Assembly: GCA_023935145.1 (NCBI GenBank)
Contig: CM043699.1
Span: 70,651,638-70,715,637, forward strand
DNA from: Bretschneidera sinensis
Lineage: Eukaryota; Streptophyta; Magnoliopsida; Brassicales; Akaniaceae
Direction: 5' to 3'
DNA: 64,000 bases
Part shown: in pieces, positions 1 through 9,955 of the stretch
Numbering within the stretch: the first letter of the stretch is position 1
How the letters are laid out: each line of letters opens with the position of its first letter
Notes under the pieces: model-generated
Database searches by the model: none
What the model saw: the letters and a program-made list of their open reading frames with translations, nothing else
Told to the model about the DNA's origin: nothing
Translations under genes and position numbers: made by a program

Positions 1-26
1 AAAGTGTGTGTAACGTGTCTCCCATA

Positions 27-66
27 CCCCCAAACTTAATTTACACATTGTCCCCAATGTGTAAAT
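27..66 (-). repeat. Hairpin plus polypurine-like motif of Athila A
   Basis: In sense orientation a perfect 12-bp stem (arms 39-50 and 55-66, 4-nt loop) is followed at once by AAGTTTGGGGG (37-27). The same hairpin-then-motif arrangement occurs in Athila B and C. A second AAGTTTGGGGG lies at 139-129. Comparison with B shows this is not the final polypurine tract, which would lie about 1 kb further on, off the window. Confidence 0.7.
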
Positions 67-302
67 AATATGGAAAGAACTAACCTGGGAGATGGAGAAC
101 TAACTGGACTGGTATGGCTCATAGCATACCCCCAAACTTGAACTGAAGTATGCGTTGTCCCTGAAAAGTAAAGACTGGAAAACAAAAAATACTGGAAACA
201 AACATTAATCATAAATATGTAAAATAATAAATAAACATAAAGGATATGTTGTGGGGTGCCTCCCGTGAGCTCTAAGTTTAACGTCTTCCGCTAGACCCAA
301 CA

Positions 303-945
303 TTAGTAATCGTGCCCACCTAAACGCTCCACCATCTGATCAATAAATGGGAGTGGAAAATGATCTTTCCTTTTGGTAGCATTCCACTTACGGTAGTCTA
401 GACACAGTCTCCATCCTGATTGCACACGAGTTGGAACTAACTCGTCGTCGTTATTTATCACTACCATCAATCTAGCCTGCTTTGGCACGGCATGAATCGG
501 GCTCACCCACTCGCTATCAAAGATTGAATAAATGATCGCTACATCCAACAGCTTTATCACTTCAGTCCTCACAATCTCTTGTATAGCTGGGTTGAGCCTT
601 CTTTGTGGCTCCTTTGATGGCTTGGCATTCTTCTCCAAATGTAACTTATGCATCACCACCGAGGGGCTGATCCCCCTTGATATCCTCAATAGTCCAGCCA
701 ATAGCTTCATTGTGCTCTCTTAAAACGTCCAATAATTTATCCACTTGAGCATCAACCAAATCTGAAGCTATAGTCAGAGGCAAATAATCTGCTGGACCTA
801 GGAACTTATACTTAAGATTGTCCGGTAAAGGCTTAAGTTCCTTCTTGAGGGGTTCAGGTGTTGTAGTCTCCTCCGTCTCCCTGCTCTTCTGAGGAGCAGA
901 CTCCAAATTAGCATTTACTTGCTCAAACAACTTATCCAAATCCAA
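303..945 (-). pseudogene. Athila A pre-RT spacer and N-terminal reverse transcriptase fragment
   Basis: The minus frame from 945 carries the spacer typical of Athila pol before RT (PLPDNLKYKFLG, then a segment ending GWTIEDIKG). After a frameshift near 650-710 the frame continues with RRLNPAIQEIV, WVSPIHAVPK, GWRLCLDYRKWN and [18 protein letters not shown], which are early RT motifs. The catalytic LDGYSG and FMDD segments are absent because the element is deleted from here to its 3' non-coding region. It cannot encode an active enzyme. Homology to the intact RT frame of element B is clear by eye. Confidence 0.85.
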
Positions 946-1150
946 ATCCTCTTCAAACTAAGCAAAGCATGCCTCTAGGGGGTCCTCACTACGAGATTCA
1001 TCCACAGTCTCCTACGTCTCATTGCTCTTCTAAGGAGCAGACTCCAAAATGGCATTCGTTTGCTCAAGTAACTTATTTAAATCCAAATCCTCTCCAAACT
1101 GAGCAAAGCATGCCTCCAAAATGTCCTCAGACTCCCTTCCTTTCTTGAGC
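871..1150 (-). repeat. Tandem duplication of about 140 bp in Athila A
   Basis: Two diverged copies of about 140 bp (starting near 871 and 1011) share the segment encoding EDLDL, KLxEQ and LESAPQKS-like residues. It lies between the gag remnant and the pre-RT spacer, where element B carries its protease. Confidence 0.7.
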
Positions 1151-2028
1151 GCTTGTAATCTCTTAGGGTAAGGTGCTTTAGGTACAAACAACCTAGGGAG
1201 AGCCTTAATAATAGGTTTGGCTATAGATGGCTCAGCATCTCTCTTTTCCTTGTTGCCACTTTCTTGCTCTTGTTGCATAGTTGGGTTCTCTTCCACTTGA
1301 TTGTCCACTGGTCTCCCAGAGCTTAATGGGACAATCAATTGCACTTGTTCCTACCCCTGCATAGGAGTTAATGAATTTTCCACCGCAAACTATTCCTTCA
1401 GGTTAGGCTCAGGTTGACTAGGGAACCTTTCATTCTCTCCTTCACCCAAGTGATTTGCGATTTAACCCATTTGACTCTCTAGCTTGGCAATCGCTTGGGT
1501 GTTTACTATTGTTGCACTCCTTAATTCGCTTATGGATTGGCCGGTCATCTTCCTGAAATCATTGAGGGCATCCTCCAATGACTGTGAAACCGACACTGGT
1601 GCTTGAATGGGAGCTTGGTAAGCGGGTGATGGTGCTGGATAGGCTGAGTGGCCATAACTTGGAACTAGTGGAGGAAATTCGGGAGGGTATTGATTATGAG
1701 CATGATAAGGGGCTCCTCTCTGATTCATCAGTTGGTTCTGCATCAATAAAAAATCAGGGTGGTTCCACCACCCTTGATTGTACGTCTCAGAGTAAGATCC
1801 ATTTCATTGCCACCAATAGTCATTGAAAGCATTTATTTGTTCCATGGGATACTCGACAAAAGCCAACGTAGATGGACAATTTTGTGCTAAATGCATTAGA
1901 CTAGCACAGATGGAACAACTATCAACATTGAATGTATTGGTTGTATTGATGGATTGGCCGGTCATCTTCATGAAATCCTTGAGGGTGTCCTCTAAAGACT
2001 GTGAAACCGGTGCTGGATTCATCCACAT
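1030..2028 (-). pseudogene. Athila A gag remnant with zinc-knuckle, rearranged
   Basis: From 2028 downwards in the minus sense there is a CX2CX4HX4C knuckle (C-S-I-C to N-C-P), then a Pro/Tyr-rich stretch (about 1746-1600), a short helical segment ending AKLESQMG, and an acidic spacer with APYPKRL. A SQSLED...MTGQSI segment appears twice, once before the knuckle and once in its expected place after it, so gag was rearranged by partial duplication. The N-terminal gag domain seen in elements B and C is missing; only about 165 bases separate this remnant from the LTR. Several stops interrupt it. Confidence 0.7.
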
Positions 2029-2170
2029 TTTTTTGTAATTTTTTTATAGGCCAATGCAAACAGAAACAAATAAAATGGCAAAAAGAAAAATTAACAAAAA
2101 TTGCTAACTAACTAGTAGAAAAGTAAAATCAATTCAGACCAAAAATTTAATTTTCACAAACTAAACAACT

Positions 2171-2187
2171 TCCCGGCAACAGTGCCA
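2171..2187 (-). other. Primer-binding site, tRNA-Asp type (Athila A)
   Basis: In minus sense it reads TGGCACTGTTGCCGGGA. This is complementary to the 3' end of plant tRNA-Asp with two or three changes and sits about 6 nt inside the LTR end. Confidence 0.8.
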
Positions 2188-2193
2188 AAAACT

Positions 2194-3486
2194 TGTTGTG
2201 AGTTTTAAATTACTCGCAAGCGCATGAGTCATTTGCAATATAGTGTTGTGTAAGTGCAAGGTCGAATCCACAGGGAATTGCGTTGTGAAAATATAATTTT
2301 ATCTAAACTAACCTTATCTTAACCTAGTTTCGAATTTTGAATTGTATTCTACAAAACAAATATAAACTAAACTAAATTGATTTAAAAACAAATGATAAAA
2401 ACACTAAGGTTTCTGAATCCACCCCACCAAAGTAAAGCATATATCTTCATGTTCTATAAAAATAATCTATCAAAACATTCCATGAATCCAACTTTAAACA
2501 AATCACAACAAATATCCAAATTAAACCAAAACAATCCAATGTATCTGCTTTTAACAAATCACAAAGGATATTCAATTTAATCAAAAATGATTCGATATGT
2601 CCAACAGAACAATTTAAACGCAATCAATCATAAGATTTTACTCAAATAATTGAACATAACATTTATACTAAAAAAACATCAGAATTGTATAAAAAAATTT
2701 GAATATATTATGCCAAACAACGGCGAGGCTTTATCTTCAACCTTAGCTGAAGATTTTAGCCACTCATAAACATGAAACTAAAGTTCACAATAACAGTGCT
2801 AAACATTAAACTTTAAAACTAACAAAAGTAGTAAATTAAAAACTAACTATACATGGGGAGAAATTCCACTTGCTGTTGGGCGGCGCTTCCCCTCATGGTA
2901 ACAAAGCCTTTGAGATCCACCAGAATGCTAGCAGAAGTCCTCAAGATTGCACACCGAATGATGAAGGGAGATGAGGCTTTTATAGGGGAATTCCCGGAGT
3001 ATAATGTGTTTCAAATTCGATGTGGGATACTACTCGAGTGTGCTCGATCATAGTCTAGTGCACTCAAGCACATACTGGTGCACTACAAAGTATTTTTAAC
3101 CGATGTGGGATGTGCAAGTGCGCACTTGCGATCGATCACAAGTCTGGTGCGCTTGAGTGCACTAGACATCTTCAGCTTGACACTTGTCTACTAAAACTGC
3201 CATAACTTTCTCTAGAAAAATCATTTTTATGAGCCGTAAAATTCCTCAAAAAATAGACTTCTGGATCTTTCTAAGCATATATGTCTCATCTCCTGGTTCT
3301 TCCTGAATCAATACAGTAAAATCCATAAAAATGGCTGATCTGTACAAGCAGTTCTGGCAATTTTAGTGAAACTCCTTTCCCAGTGCTTGTAAACCTGAAA
3401 AACAACAAAAAAACTCAAAGTAAAAAATTTCTAAGCTAACAAACGTAAATTAAGTGGCAAAAAAATGCAATATTTATCACTCATCA
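2194..3486 (-). repeat. 5' LTR of Athila A
   Basis: The minus-strand LTR runs from TGATGAGTGATA to CTCACAACA, about 1.29 kb. A TATAAAAG box lies at 2984-2977 in minus sense. Upstream, 3170-3025 holds several degenerate copies of the GTGCGATCGAGCGCAC-type motif. A stretch near 3180-3380 closely matches one in the solo LTR at 42354-43941, so the two belong to related families. Confidence 0.8.
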
Positions 3487-3688
3487 ATGTTGCCAGGTGT
3501 TGTGCTCTGATTGGATAGTGGATTTTTTCCATATCATAAACCTCTAATTCCTTGAGCTTCTCGAGGTTAAGTAAGTAGTTGTTGGCATGATGTTTTGGGT
3601 GTCCACGTCTGATACCAAGTAAGTAGGTTATAACTTTTTGAATGCTATTTTTTCACCTTGGAGTAGAATAAAATAGGCCCTTGTTCAT
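3487..3688. other. Anonymous plant DNA between Athila A and the minisatellite
   Basis: I see no ORF, repeat or element end here. It is probably the older target sequence flanking the insertion of element A. Confidence 0.5.
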
Positions 3689-3944
3689 CTTCAAAGATAG
3701 TGGTCCTTATCCTTCATCAAAGACAGTGGTCATTTTCCCTTATTGGAGATGGTGATCTTTGTCCCTTATTAGAGATGGTGGAATTCGTCCTCTTCGGAGA
3801 CGATGATCCTTATCCCTCATCGGAGACAGTGATCCTTATCCCTCATTGGAGACATTGGTATTCATCCCTCTTCGAAGACGGTGGTCTTTATCCCTTATCG
3901 AAGATGGTGGTTTTCATCCCTCTTCGAAAATGGTGGTCCTTATC
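3689..3944. repeat. 26-bp minisatellite, left part
   Basis: About ten diverged units of roughly 26 bp lie head to tail, with a consensus like GACAGTGGTCCTTATCCCTC followed by ATYGGA. The array stops inside a unit at TTATC, where element B begins, and resumes after it at 13797. A 109-residue reading frame across it is a product of the repeat and not a gene. Confidence 0.85.
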
Positions 3945-5264
3945 TATTGTGATGATTATCTACTTAAATAAATATGCAAATAACCGTTCTAGTTTTACTT
4001 ACAAGTGCACAAGGTCTGTGGTAGCATAGTGTGCAAGTGCGAGATCATTTCCACATGGATTGGTGAATTTCGTTTTAGAATTAGTTTCTTCAAGTTAAAA
4101 AGAAAAATAACAATTTGATTGTGAGTAAATAACAATAATGAGATCATAGGGCTACGATATCCACCACTAATTATACTTTCCAACTAACTAAGGTTTCAGT
4201 GCTCTAGCCTTATCATGAATATCTAATGGTTGCCAACCTAAAGGCTTAGCCCACACCTTAGGCTGTTGATCTCTCTATGCAATGAGTTAGGCATGGTGTA
4301 TGCTCTAACTCTTTTCTCTCTTAAGGGATTCAGCATGGGTGTATACTAAGTTATTCCTTAAGAGAGCTTGAGGGCTGTGGAGATCGGCAACCACACGGAA
4401 CCTATGGCTTGGTCTGCTCTTGGTTTCCCATGTTGATTAACCCGGGAATCTGGTGTGGATATCCCTTTTTACTAATGTCGAACCCAGGACTCAGTCATCC
4501 AAATTGATTTGACTAACCTATCCATACCCCATGCATACGTTGATCAGGCACATACATATAAGGAATGTAAATATAAACAGGTATTTATCAAGTTAAATAT
4601 TCTAATAAGGCTATAGCAAAGATAATCAATGAATGAATATGTGGTAAAGCATAACTAGGCCTTCAATTGAGCCCTATAGGAGTTTAGTTACACATACTAA
4701 GTAAAGTAAACATGCTAAACATAATTAAATAAAAACAGAAAACTAAAGCCGAAGAAGACTCGGGAGACGAGTTGTCAATTCCTCTCCTAAGCTCTCTACT
4801 TCGAATCTAGAACGAAAGGTCAACTAAAAGGAAGATAAGCTCCTCAAAAGGGAGATACTATTTTTGTGTGTTACAGGGCTATTTATAGGGTTCTAAAGGT
4901 GCCTTGAAACCCTAATTTCCCAAATAGGTCCGGAAGAAATCTTTCCAAAACTGGCTTTGTCGCTTTTTTATGCGTGTGCGCTCGATCGCATGCTTCTGCG
5001 CTCGAGCGCATGGGTGCGCTCGAGCCTTCTATGTGTGCATGTGATTGCTTGTGCACTTGATCACAGCTATGTTGCGCTCGATCGCACTAGCTCTTTCCAG
5101 ATCTTCAGTTTTCTTCCTTTAAAGCTTCAAAATACTTTCTTTTCTTCACAAGCCTATAAAAAACACAGAAAACACAAAAAGGAAGTGAAATAGAATAAAA
5201 TACATAAACAAAGAGCTTAACAAATGTAAATTAAGGGGCTTAAATAATATTTAAGCCCCTATCA
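3945..5264 (-). repeat. 3' LTR of Athila B
   Basis: In minus sense it runs from TGATAGGGGC to CACAATA; the other copy ends CACAACA. A TATAAATA box lies at 4887-4880 in minus sense. Upstream of it, 5086-4976 contains five copies of the GCGCTCGATCGCA-type motif. Confidence 0.92.
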
Positions 5265-5277
5265 CACCCCCAAACTG
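5265..5277 (-). other. Polypurine tract of Athila B
   Basis: CAGTTTGGGGGTG directly abuts the 3' LTR start in minus sense, the expected priming site for second-strand synthesis. Confidence 0.85.
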
Positions 5278-6412
5278 ACATATTGCTAGTCCTTTAGCAA
5301 TACAAAACAAAAGACTATATTAAAACAAAATTAAAGATAAATTCATATTCATGATATTCAAAACTTTGGGTTGCGCATAAAACCATGATAACCGTTCATG
5401 AGTAAGCTTATAATAAAAACAAATTTTTGTTTTGAAAATGGATTTCCAAAAGCTCATGTTACTTACCTAAGGTTGGCTTAAGGCATCGCAAGTTTCATTT
5501 GTGTGTAATGAATTAGCACATATAAGATGGGGCTTCCAAATAATTTTGTTGTATAGTGTTTCAGTGCCCAAACCTTTATCGAATTCCTTATCAAAGGGAA
5601 CAAAAATGGCAATGTTTGTTTCTTTTCTCTTTCTTTTATCATGCGATTTTTTTTTTCTTTGCCATGTTGAGTTCCATCGAGCTTTCTAATTGACCCTTGT
5701 AACGAGTGTTTGGACAATGACTCCCAAACCAGATGGTTTTAGGGCATTAGGTGTAGAGACACCCCTAAGGACGTACTAACTCGAGTCAAAAAGGCTACGA
5801 AACTAACAGGTTTTAATGCTTCTAAATGAAATTCCCACCTTTTGACATGAACACTCAATGCTTACTGAGGCAAGAGGCCCAATTACTCAGTGAAAATTTT
5901 TATTATGATCATTGAAGGCTTACTTCTCACCTTTTGACGTGAACACTCACTGCTTACTGAGGCAAGAGGCCCAGTTACTTAGTGGAAAATCTTTTTTAAT
6001 GATCATTAGAAGCTTTTTATTTTCTTTTTGCATGATGATCATTTTTCTTTATTTTTATTATGCCAAAGTGTTCTTTTTAACAAGTTATTCGATTACAGTT
6101 AGGTTATGGAAACATATACAAAAGAATTATATGTCATACCCCACACAAATGCTGCTAATGTGCTTGTGCAAATTTGGATCAAACTCGTGAATTCTTATGT
6201 GCCTTGAGGTAGGTAACTAACTTTGTAAAATCCCTAATACAAGACTGTGTTCTAGTTTTTAAGCTTACTAATGAAGTGTTATCAAATTTTTAAATCAACC
6301 AAAATTTTTGTTTACCGAAAGAACATGCATTTATCTTCCTAAAAAAAAACTGGGACTTAGTGTGTGCATGTGTTTCAAGTGCGTGTGTGATAGTATCTGG
6401 TATCTCTCACTT

Positions 6413-6522
6413 CCCCCAAACTTAAAATACACATTGTCCCCAATGTGTGTGTGTCATGGAAAGATCTGACCTGGGAGATGGAGAACTCGGTTGCTTGCTT
6501 GCTTGTCCACGCCCCCAAACTT
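6413..6522 (-). repeat. Hairpin and two polypurine-like motifs, Athila B
   Basis: AAGTTTGGGGG occurs at 6522-6512 and 6423-6413 in minus sense. The second is preceded by a hairpin with arms ACACATTG/CAATGTGT at 6429-6436 and 6441-6448. The arrangement matches elements A and C. Confidence 0.7.
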
Positions 6523-6762
6523 GAATTAGATGTACGCACTGAGTACCTGACAATGAAAAATAAATGTTGTGCCGGAAAAAAAAAAATGTAAACTAGGCAT
6601 GTAAATATAACTATAACTAAAATGAAAAGGATATGTCTGGGGTGCCTCCCATGAGCGCTAAGTTTAATGTCTTCGGCCAGACAGGGTATCCTCTCACTGC
6701 TGATCATTTGTGGGTGCAGTAGAGGAGGTACCGGGTGCAGGAGGTAGGTTTCTGGTGTAAAT

Positions 6763-6799
6763 GCGCTTGATTGCAAGGGGTATATGCACTCGATCGCAA
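6763..6799. repeat. Paired palindromic motif after integrase, Athila B
   Basis: GCGCTTGATTGCA and GCACTCGATCGCAA, starting at 6763 and 6786, are variants of the LTR motif, 23 bp apart. Confidence 0.65.
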
Positions 6800-6803
6800 T
6801 GTC

Positions 6804-7963
6804 TCAAATAGTGACGTTATGGGCTGCAAAAACTAGGATTTCAAATGTTTCAAGTGTCCAAGGATCATATATATATTGTATAGCTTCAAGTGTTAAGTCC
6901 TCATCCCGATGAGGCATGGTGAGATTGAGGTATGGTTTGACACGATGTCCATTGATTGTAAAAGTCTGATTACTGTTTGAGCTATGAATTTCCAAAGCCC
7001 CATGAGGAAAGTCCTTGGTGACCACATACGAACCATCCCAACGGGACTTTAGTTTGCCAGGGAACAACCTTAACCTTGAATTGTAAAGTAGCACCCTTTG
7101 TCCTACATGAAACTCTTTTCACACTAGTTGTTTGTCATGATAGGCCTTTGCCCTTTCCTTATAAAGCTTGGCATTCTCATATGCATCATATCGTAATTCT
7201 TCTAGCTCATTTAAGTGTAGCCTCCTTTTCTCACCCGCCCGTTTCATATCGAAGTTAAATTGTTTAATGGCCCAATAGGCTCTATGTTCTAGCTCGATGG
7301 GTAAGTGGCAAGCTTTGCCAAAGACTAAGCAGTATGGGGACATCCCAATTGGTGTCTTATAAGCTGTCTGGTATGCCCACAAAGCATCATTGAGTCGTAA
7401 AGACCAATCCTTGTGACTGGGATTCACGATTCTCTCCAGGATGCTCTTAATTTCTCGGTTACTAATCTCCACTTGGCCACTAGTCTGGAGGTGATATGGG
7501 GTGCCAACCTTATGAGTGAAGTAAAAGAATGATGATGGAAGTGGCTGCCTCCATCACTGATGATTGCTCTTGGTGTGCCAAACCAGGTAAAATTGTTATC
7601 CTGTAGAAACTTCAACACCACTTTGTGATCATTAGTCTTTGAAGGGACTGCCTCGACCCATTTAGACACATAATCCACACCCACAAGAATATATAAATTA
7701 CCAAAGGAATTGGGGAAGGGACCTATGAAATCAATGACCCATACATCGAAAAGTTCTACTATGTGGATATTTTGTAGGGGCATTTGGTTTCGGGATGATA
7801 TGTTACCTATCCGTTGGCATCTATCACATGAGCTGTAGAATGTGAAGGCGTCTTTAAACAGATTAGGCCAATAAAAATCAGATTGTAGTACCTTAAGTGC
7901 TGTTTTCTTGGCCCCAAAATGTCCTCCACAAGCAAACTGGTGGCAGTGTTGTAATAAGCTCAA
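6804..7963 (-). pseudogene. Athila B integrase, frameshifted
   Basis: Three fragments in minus sense together form an integrase, the enzyme that inserts element DNA into the host genome. The first (7963-7424) has an HX6H...CX2C zinc domain (H8, H15, C46, C49) and the first two acidic residues of the DDE core (D78 in [11 protein letters not shown]137 in ISDGGSHF). After a frameshift near 7530 the second (7472-7119) starts at the conserved Glu region (EISNREIKS) and continues through [15 protein letters not shown] stop then separates the C-terminal part (7094-6804), which carries LKSRWDGSYVV and PHRDEDL. The frameshift removes the segment between the second Asp and the Glu, so this copy is inactive. 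Confidence 0.88.
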
Positions 7964-8044
7964 ATGCTCCTCTTCCGAGACACACCGTTGAATGATCTGA
8001 TCGGGACAGAATTTGAAAAGGTAGGGATCTTCACAATGGTAGTG

Positions 8045-9943
8045 TCAAGACATAGATATTAACCGTTTCTTTCCTTGTGTTGTCATACCTAGGGGAAAAA
8101 CTTTAGTAGTTAGATAATTGACAATATCAACATACCATGTGAGTTTTACCTTTAGTGCGAACAATTGCTCATCAGGGAAGTTCTCATTTAAGGGTAACTC
8201 ATTTGTATCATTCTCATAGGGTAGTCTTGGTAAGTGATTTGCAACCACATTCTCACTGCCCTTCTTGTCTTTGATTTCCAAATTGAATTCTTGTAATAGG
8301 AGCACCCATCTGATTAACCTAGGCTTTGCATCTTTTTTAGAAAACAAATATCTCAAAGCAGCATGGTCAGTGTAAACAATAACCTTAGAGCCAATAAGAT
8401 ATGATCTAAACTTCTCTAAAGCAAAAATAACAGCTAATAATTCTTTTTCAGTGGTAAAGTAATTAAGCTGAGCATCATTTAAGGTTCTAGAAGCATAGTA
8501 AATAGCATGAGGTACCTTATTGACTCTTTGACCTAGGACAACTCCCAAGGAAAAATCACTAGCATCACACATTAACTCGAATGGAAGGCTCCAATCTGGT
8601 GTCATCATTATTGGGGCAGAGGTTAGAACATCCTTTAGTGTGTTAAAGGCTGTCATACAGTTATTATTCCACTCGAATTTGGTATCTATAGCCAACAATG
8701 CACACAGAGGTCTTGAAATCTTAGAGAAGTCCTTGATGAATCTTCTATAAAAACCGACATGCCCAAGAAAGCTTCTAACACCCTTGACTGTGAGAGGGGG
8801 AGGTAGCTTTGAAATAATGTCTATTTTAGCTTTGTCTACCTCAATACCTTTGTTGGAGATGGAGTGACACAATACAATGCTTTGTTGAACCATGAAGTGA
8901 CATTTCTCCCAATTCAGCACTAAGTTACTTTCTTCACATCTCTTTAGGGCACTTTCCAAATGACTTAGGCATTCATCAAAATTGGAACCAAAGACATTGA
9001 AGTCATCCATGAATACCTCAATGTATTTCTCCACCATCTCAGAAAATATGCTCATCATACATCTTTGAAAAGTGGCTAGTGCGTTGCATAATCCAAATGG
9101 CATCCTTCGATAAGAAAACGTACCGAAAGGGCATGTGAAGGTGGTCTTTTCTTGATCTTCAGGTGCTATGGCAATCTGGTTGTATCCACTGTACCCATCC
9201 AAAAAGCAGTAGTAGCTGTGGCTAACTAATCTTTCTAATATTTGATCAATGAATGGCAATGGGAAATGATCTTTTCGAGTAACCTTGTTTAATCTTCGAT
9301 AGTCAATACATACTCTCCAACCAGTTGTTTTTCTTGTGGGTATGAGCTCTTCATTTTCATTCTTCACTACTATGATCCCACTCTTTTTAGGAACAACTTG
9401 AACCGGGCTTACCCACTTACTGTCGGAAATAGGGTAGATAATGCCAACATCTAAGAGTTTCAGTATCTCGGCCTTTACTACCTCTTTCATGTGTGGGTTA
9501 AGTCTTCGTTGAGCGTCTAGAGTGGGTCTTGCTTCATCCTCAAGGTATATATTATGCATGCATTTGGACGGACTTATTCCCTTAATGTCAGCAATGGTCC
9601 ATCCAATAGCGGATTTATGCTCCCTTAGAACTCTTAATAATTTGTCTTCTTCTCCAATACTCAAATTTTCAGCCACAATTACCGGTAATGTTTTCTTCTC
9701 TCTCAAGTAGGCATAAGTTAAATGTCCTGGCAGCTGCTTCAATTCTAAAGTAGGTGCTTGGACAATAGAAGGAAGGAGAGTAGTATTAGTAGGCATAAGA
9801 GTTTCAAATGGAGGAGTATACTTACTTGAATGTTTTGGAGAAGCTTCAAGGAGATGCACAGTTTTCATGATGCCCTTAGTGATATTTTCCGGTTCTTGCT
9901 CAATATCCACAGTTGTAAGGCTATGGGTGAGAGTAGTCTCCAA
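8045..9943 (-). CDS. Athila B reverse transcriptase-RNase H polyprotein segment
   Basis: An open frame of 632 residues encodes the copying enzyme of the element. Residues about 60-125 are the pre-RT spacer, with [14 protein letters not shown] motifs follow: [11 protein letters not shown] (177-187), [12 protein letters not shown] (208-219), LDGYSGYNQ (248-256, catalytic Asp), [12 protein letters not shown] (281-292) and FMDDF (311-315, catalytic pair). RNase H has CDASD (D460), TTEKELLAV (E501) and [10 protein letters not shown] (D526). The last acidic position, normally in a VVADHLSRL-like motif, reads VVANHLPRL, an Asp-to-Asn change at about residue 569. The frame ends before integrase at a stop, and an upstream stop separates it from protease. 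Wild-type elements read gag-pol as one polyprotein, so the true start is not at the first Met. Confidence 0.93.
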   Translation of the reverse strand: METTLTHSLTTVDIEQEPENITKGIMKTVHLLEASPKHSSKYTPPFETLMPTNTTLLPSIVQAPTLELKQLPGHLTYAYLREKKTLPVIVAENLSIGEEDKLLRVLREHKSAIGWTIADIKGISPSKCMHNIYLEDEARPTLDAQRRLNPHMKEVVKAEILKLLDVGIIYPISDSKWVSPVQVVPKKSGIIVVKNENEELIPTRKTTGWRVCIDYRRLNKVTRKDHFPLPFIDQILERLVSHSYYCFLDGYSGYNQIAIAPEDQEKTTFTCPFGTFSYRRMPFGLCNALATFQRCMMSIFSEMVEKYIEVFMDDFNVFGSNFDECLSHLESALKRCEESNLVLNWEKCHFMVQQSIVLCHSISNKGIEVDKAKIDIISKLPPPLTVKGVRSFLGHVGFYRRFIKDFSKISRPLCALLAIDTKFEWNNNCMTAFNTLKDVLTSAPIMMTPDWSLPFELMCDASDFSLGVVLGQRVNKVPHAIYYASRTLNDAQLNYFTTEKELLAVIFALEKFRSYLIGSKVIVYTDHAALRYLFSKKDAKPRLIRWVLLLQEFNLEIKDKKGSENVVANHLPRLPYENDTNELPLNENFPDEQLFALKVKLTWYVDIVNYLTTKVFPLGMTTQGKKRLISMS

Positions 9944-9955
9944 GGGATCGATGTG

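Larger units (their letters stand above)
1..3486 (-). mobile_element. Athila-type Ty3/gypsy element A, internally deleted, 3' LTR off window
   Basis: On the minus strand the order is 5' LTR (3486-2194), tRNA-Asp-like primer site, a rearranged gag remnant, the start of reverse transcriptase, then directly the 3' non-coding region. The RT reading stops after the ERLGGHDY motif near 303. The next bases (about 300-230) match the non-coding region that follows integrase in element B (about 6690-6630). The rest of RT, RNase H and integrase is therefore missing, and no protease motif is visible. The 3' LTR and the left target site lie outside the window. Athila assignment rests on RT motifs, the primer site and resemblance to element B. 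Confidence 0.85.
5278..6803 (-). other. Athila B 3' non-coding region with tandem duplication
   Basis: About 1.5 kb lies between the integrase end and the polypurine tract with no supported protein. A unit of roughly 95-100 bp carrying TGCTTACTGAGGCAAGAGGC occurs twice (about 5826-5924 and 5925-6015). The same duplicated unit occurs in Athila C near 52285-52460, so it predates both insertions. The 133-residue minus frame at 6375-6776 spans the hairpin and polypurine-like motifs and has no family resemblance. Confidence 0.7.

Noticed and set aside
3700..4029. A 109-residue plus-strand frame
   Set aside because: It reads through the 26-bp minisatellite and into the Athila B LTR. Its apparent repeats come from the DNA repeat, and it resembles no protein.
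6375..6776. Possible env-like or extra ORF after integrase in Athila B
   Set aside because: The 133-residue frame spans the hairpin and polypurine-like motifs. It has no convincing signal or transmembrane arrangement, and elements A and C do not conserve it.
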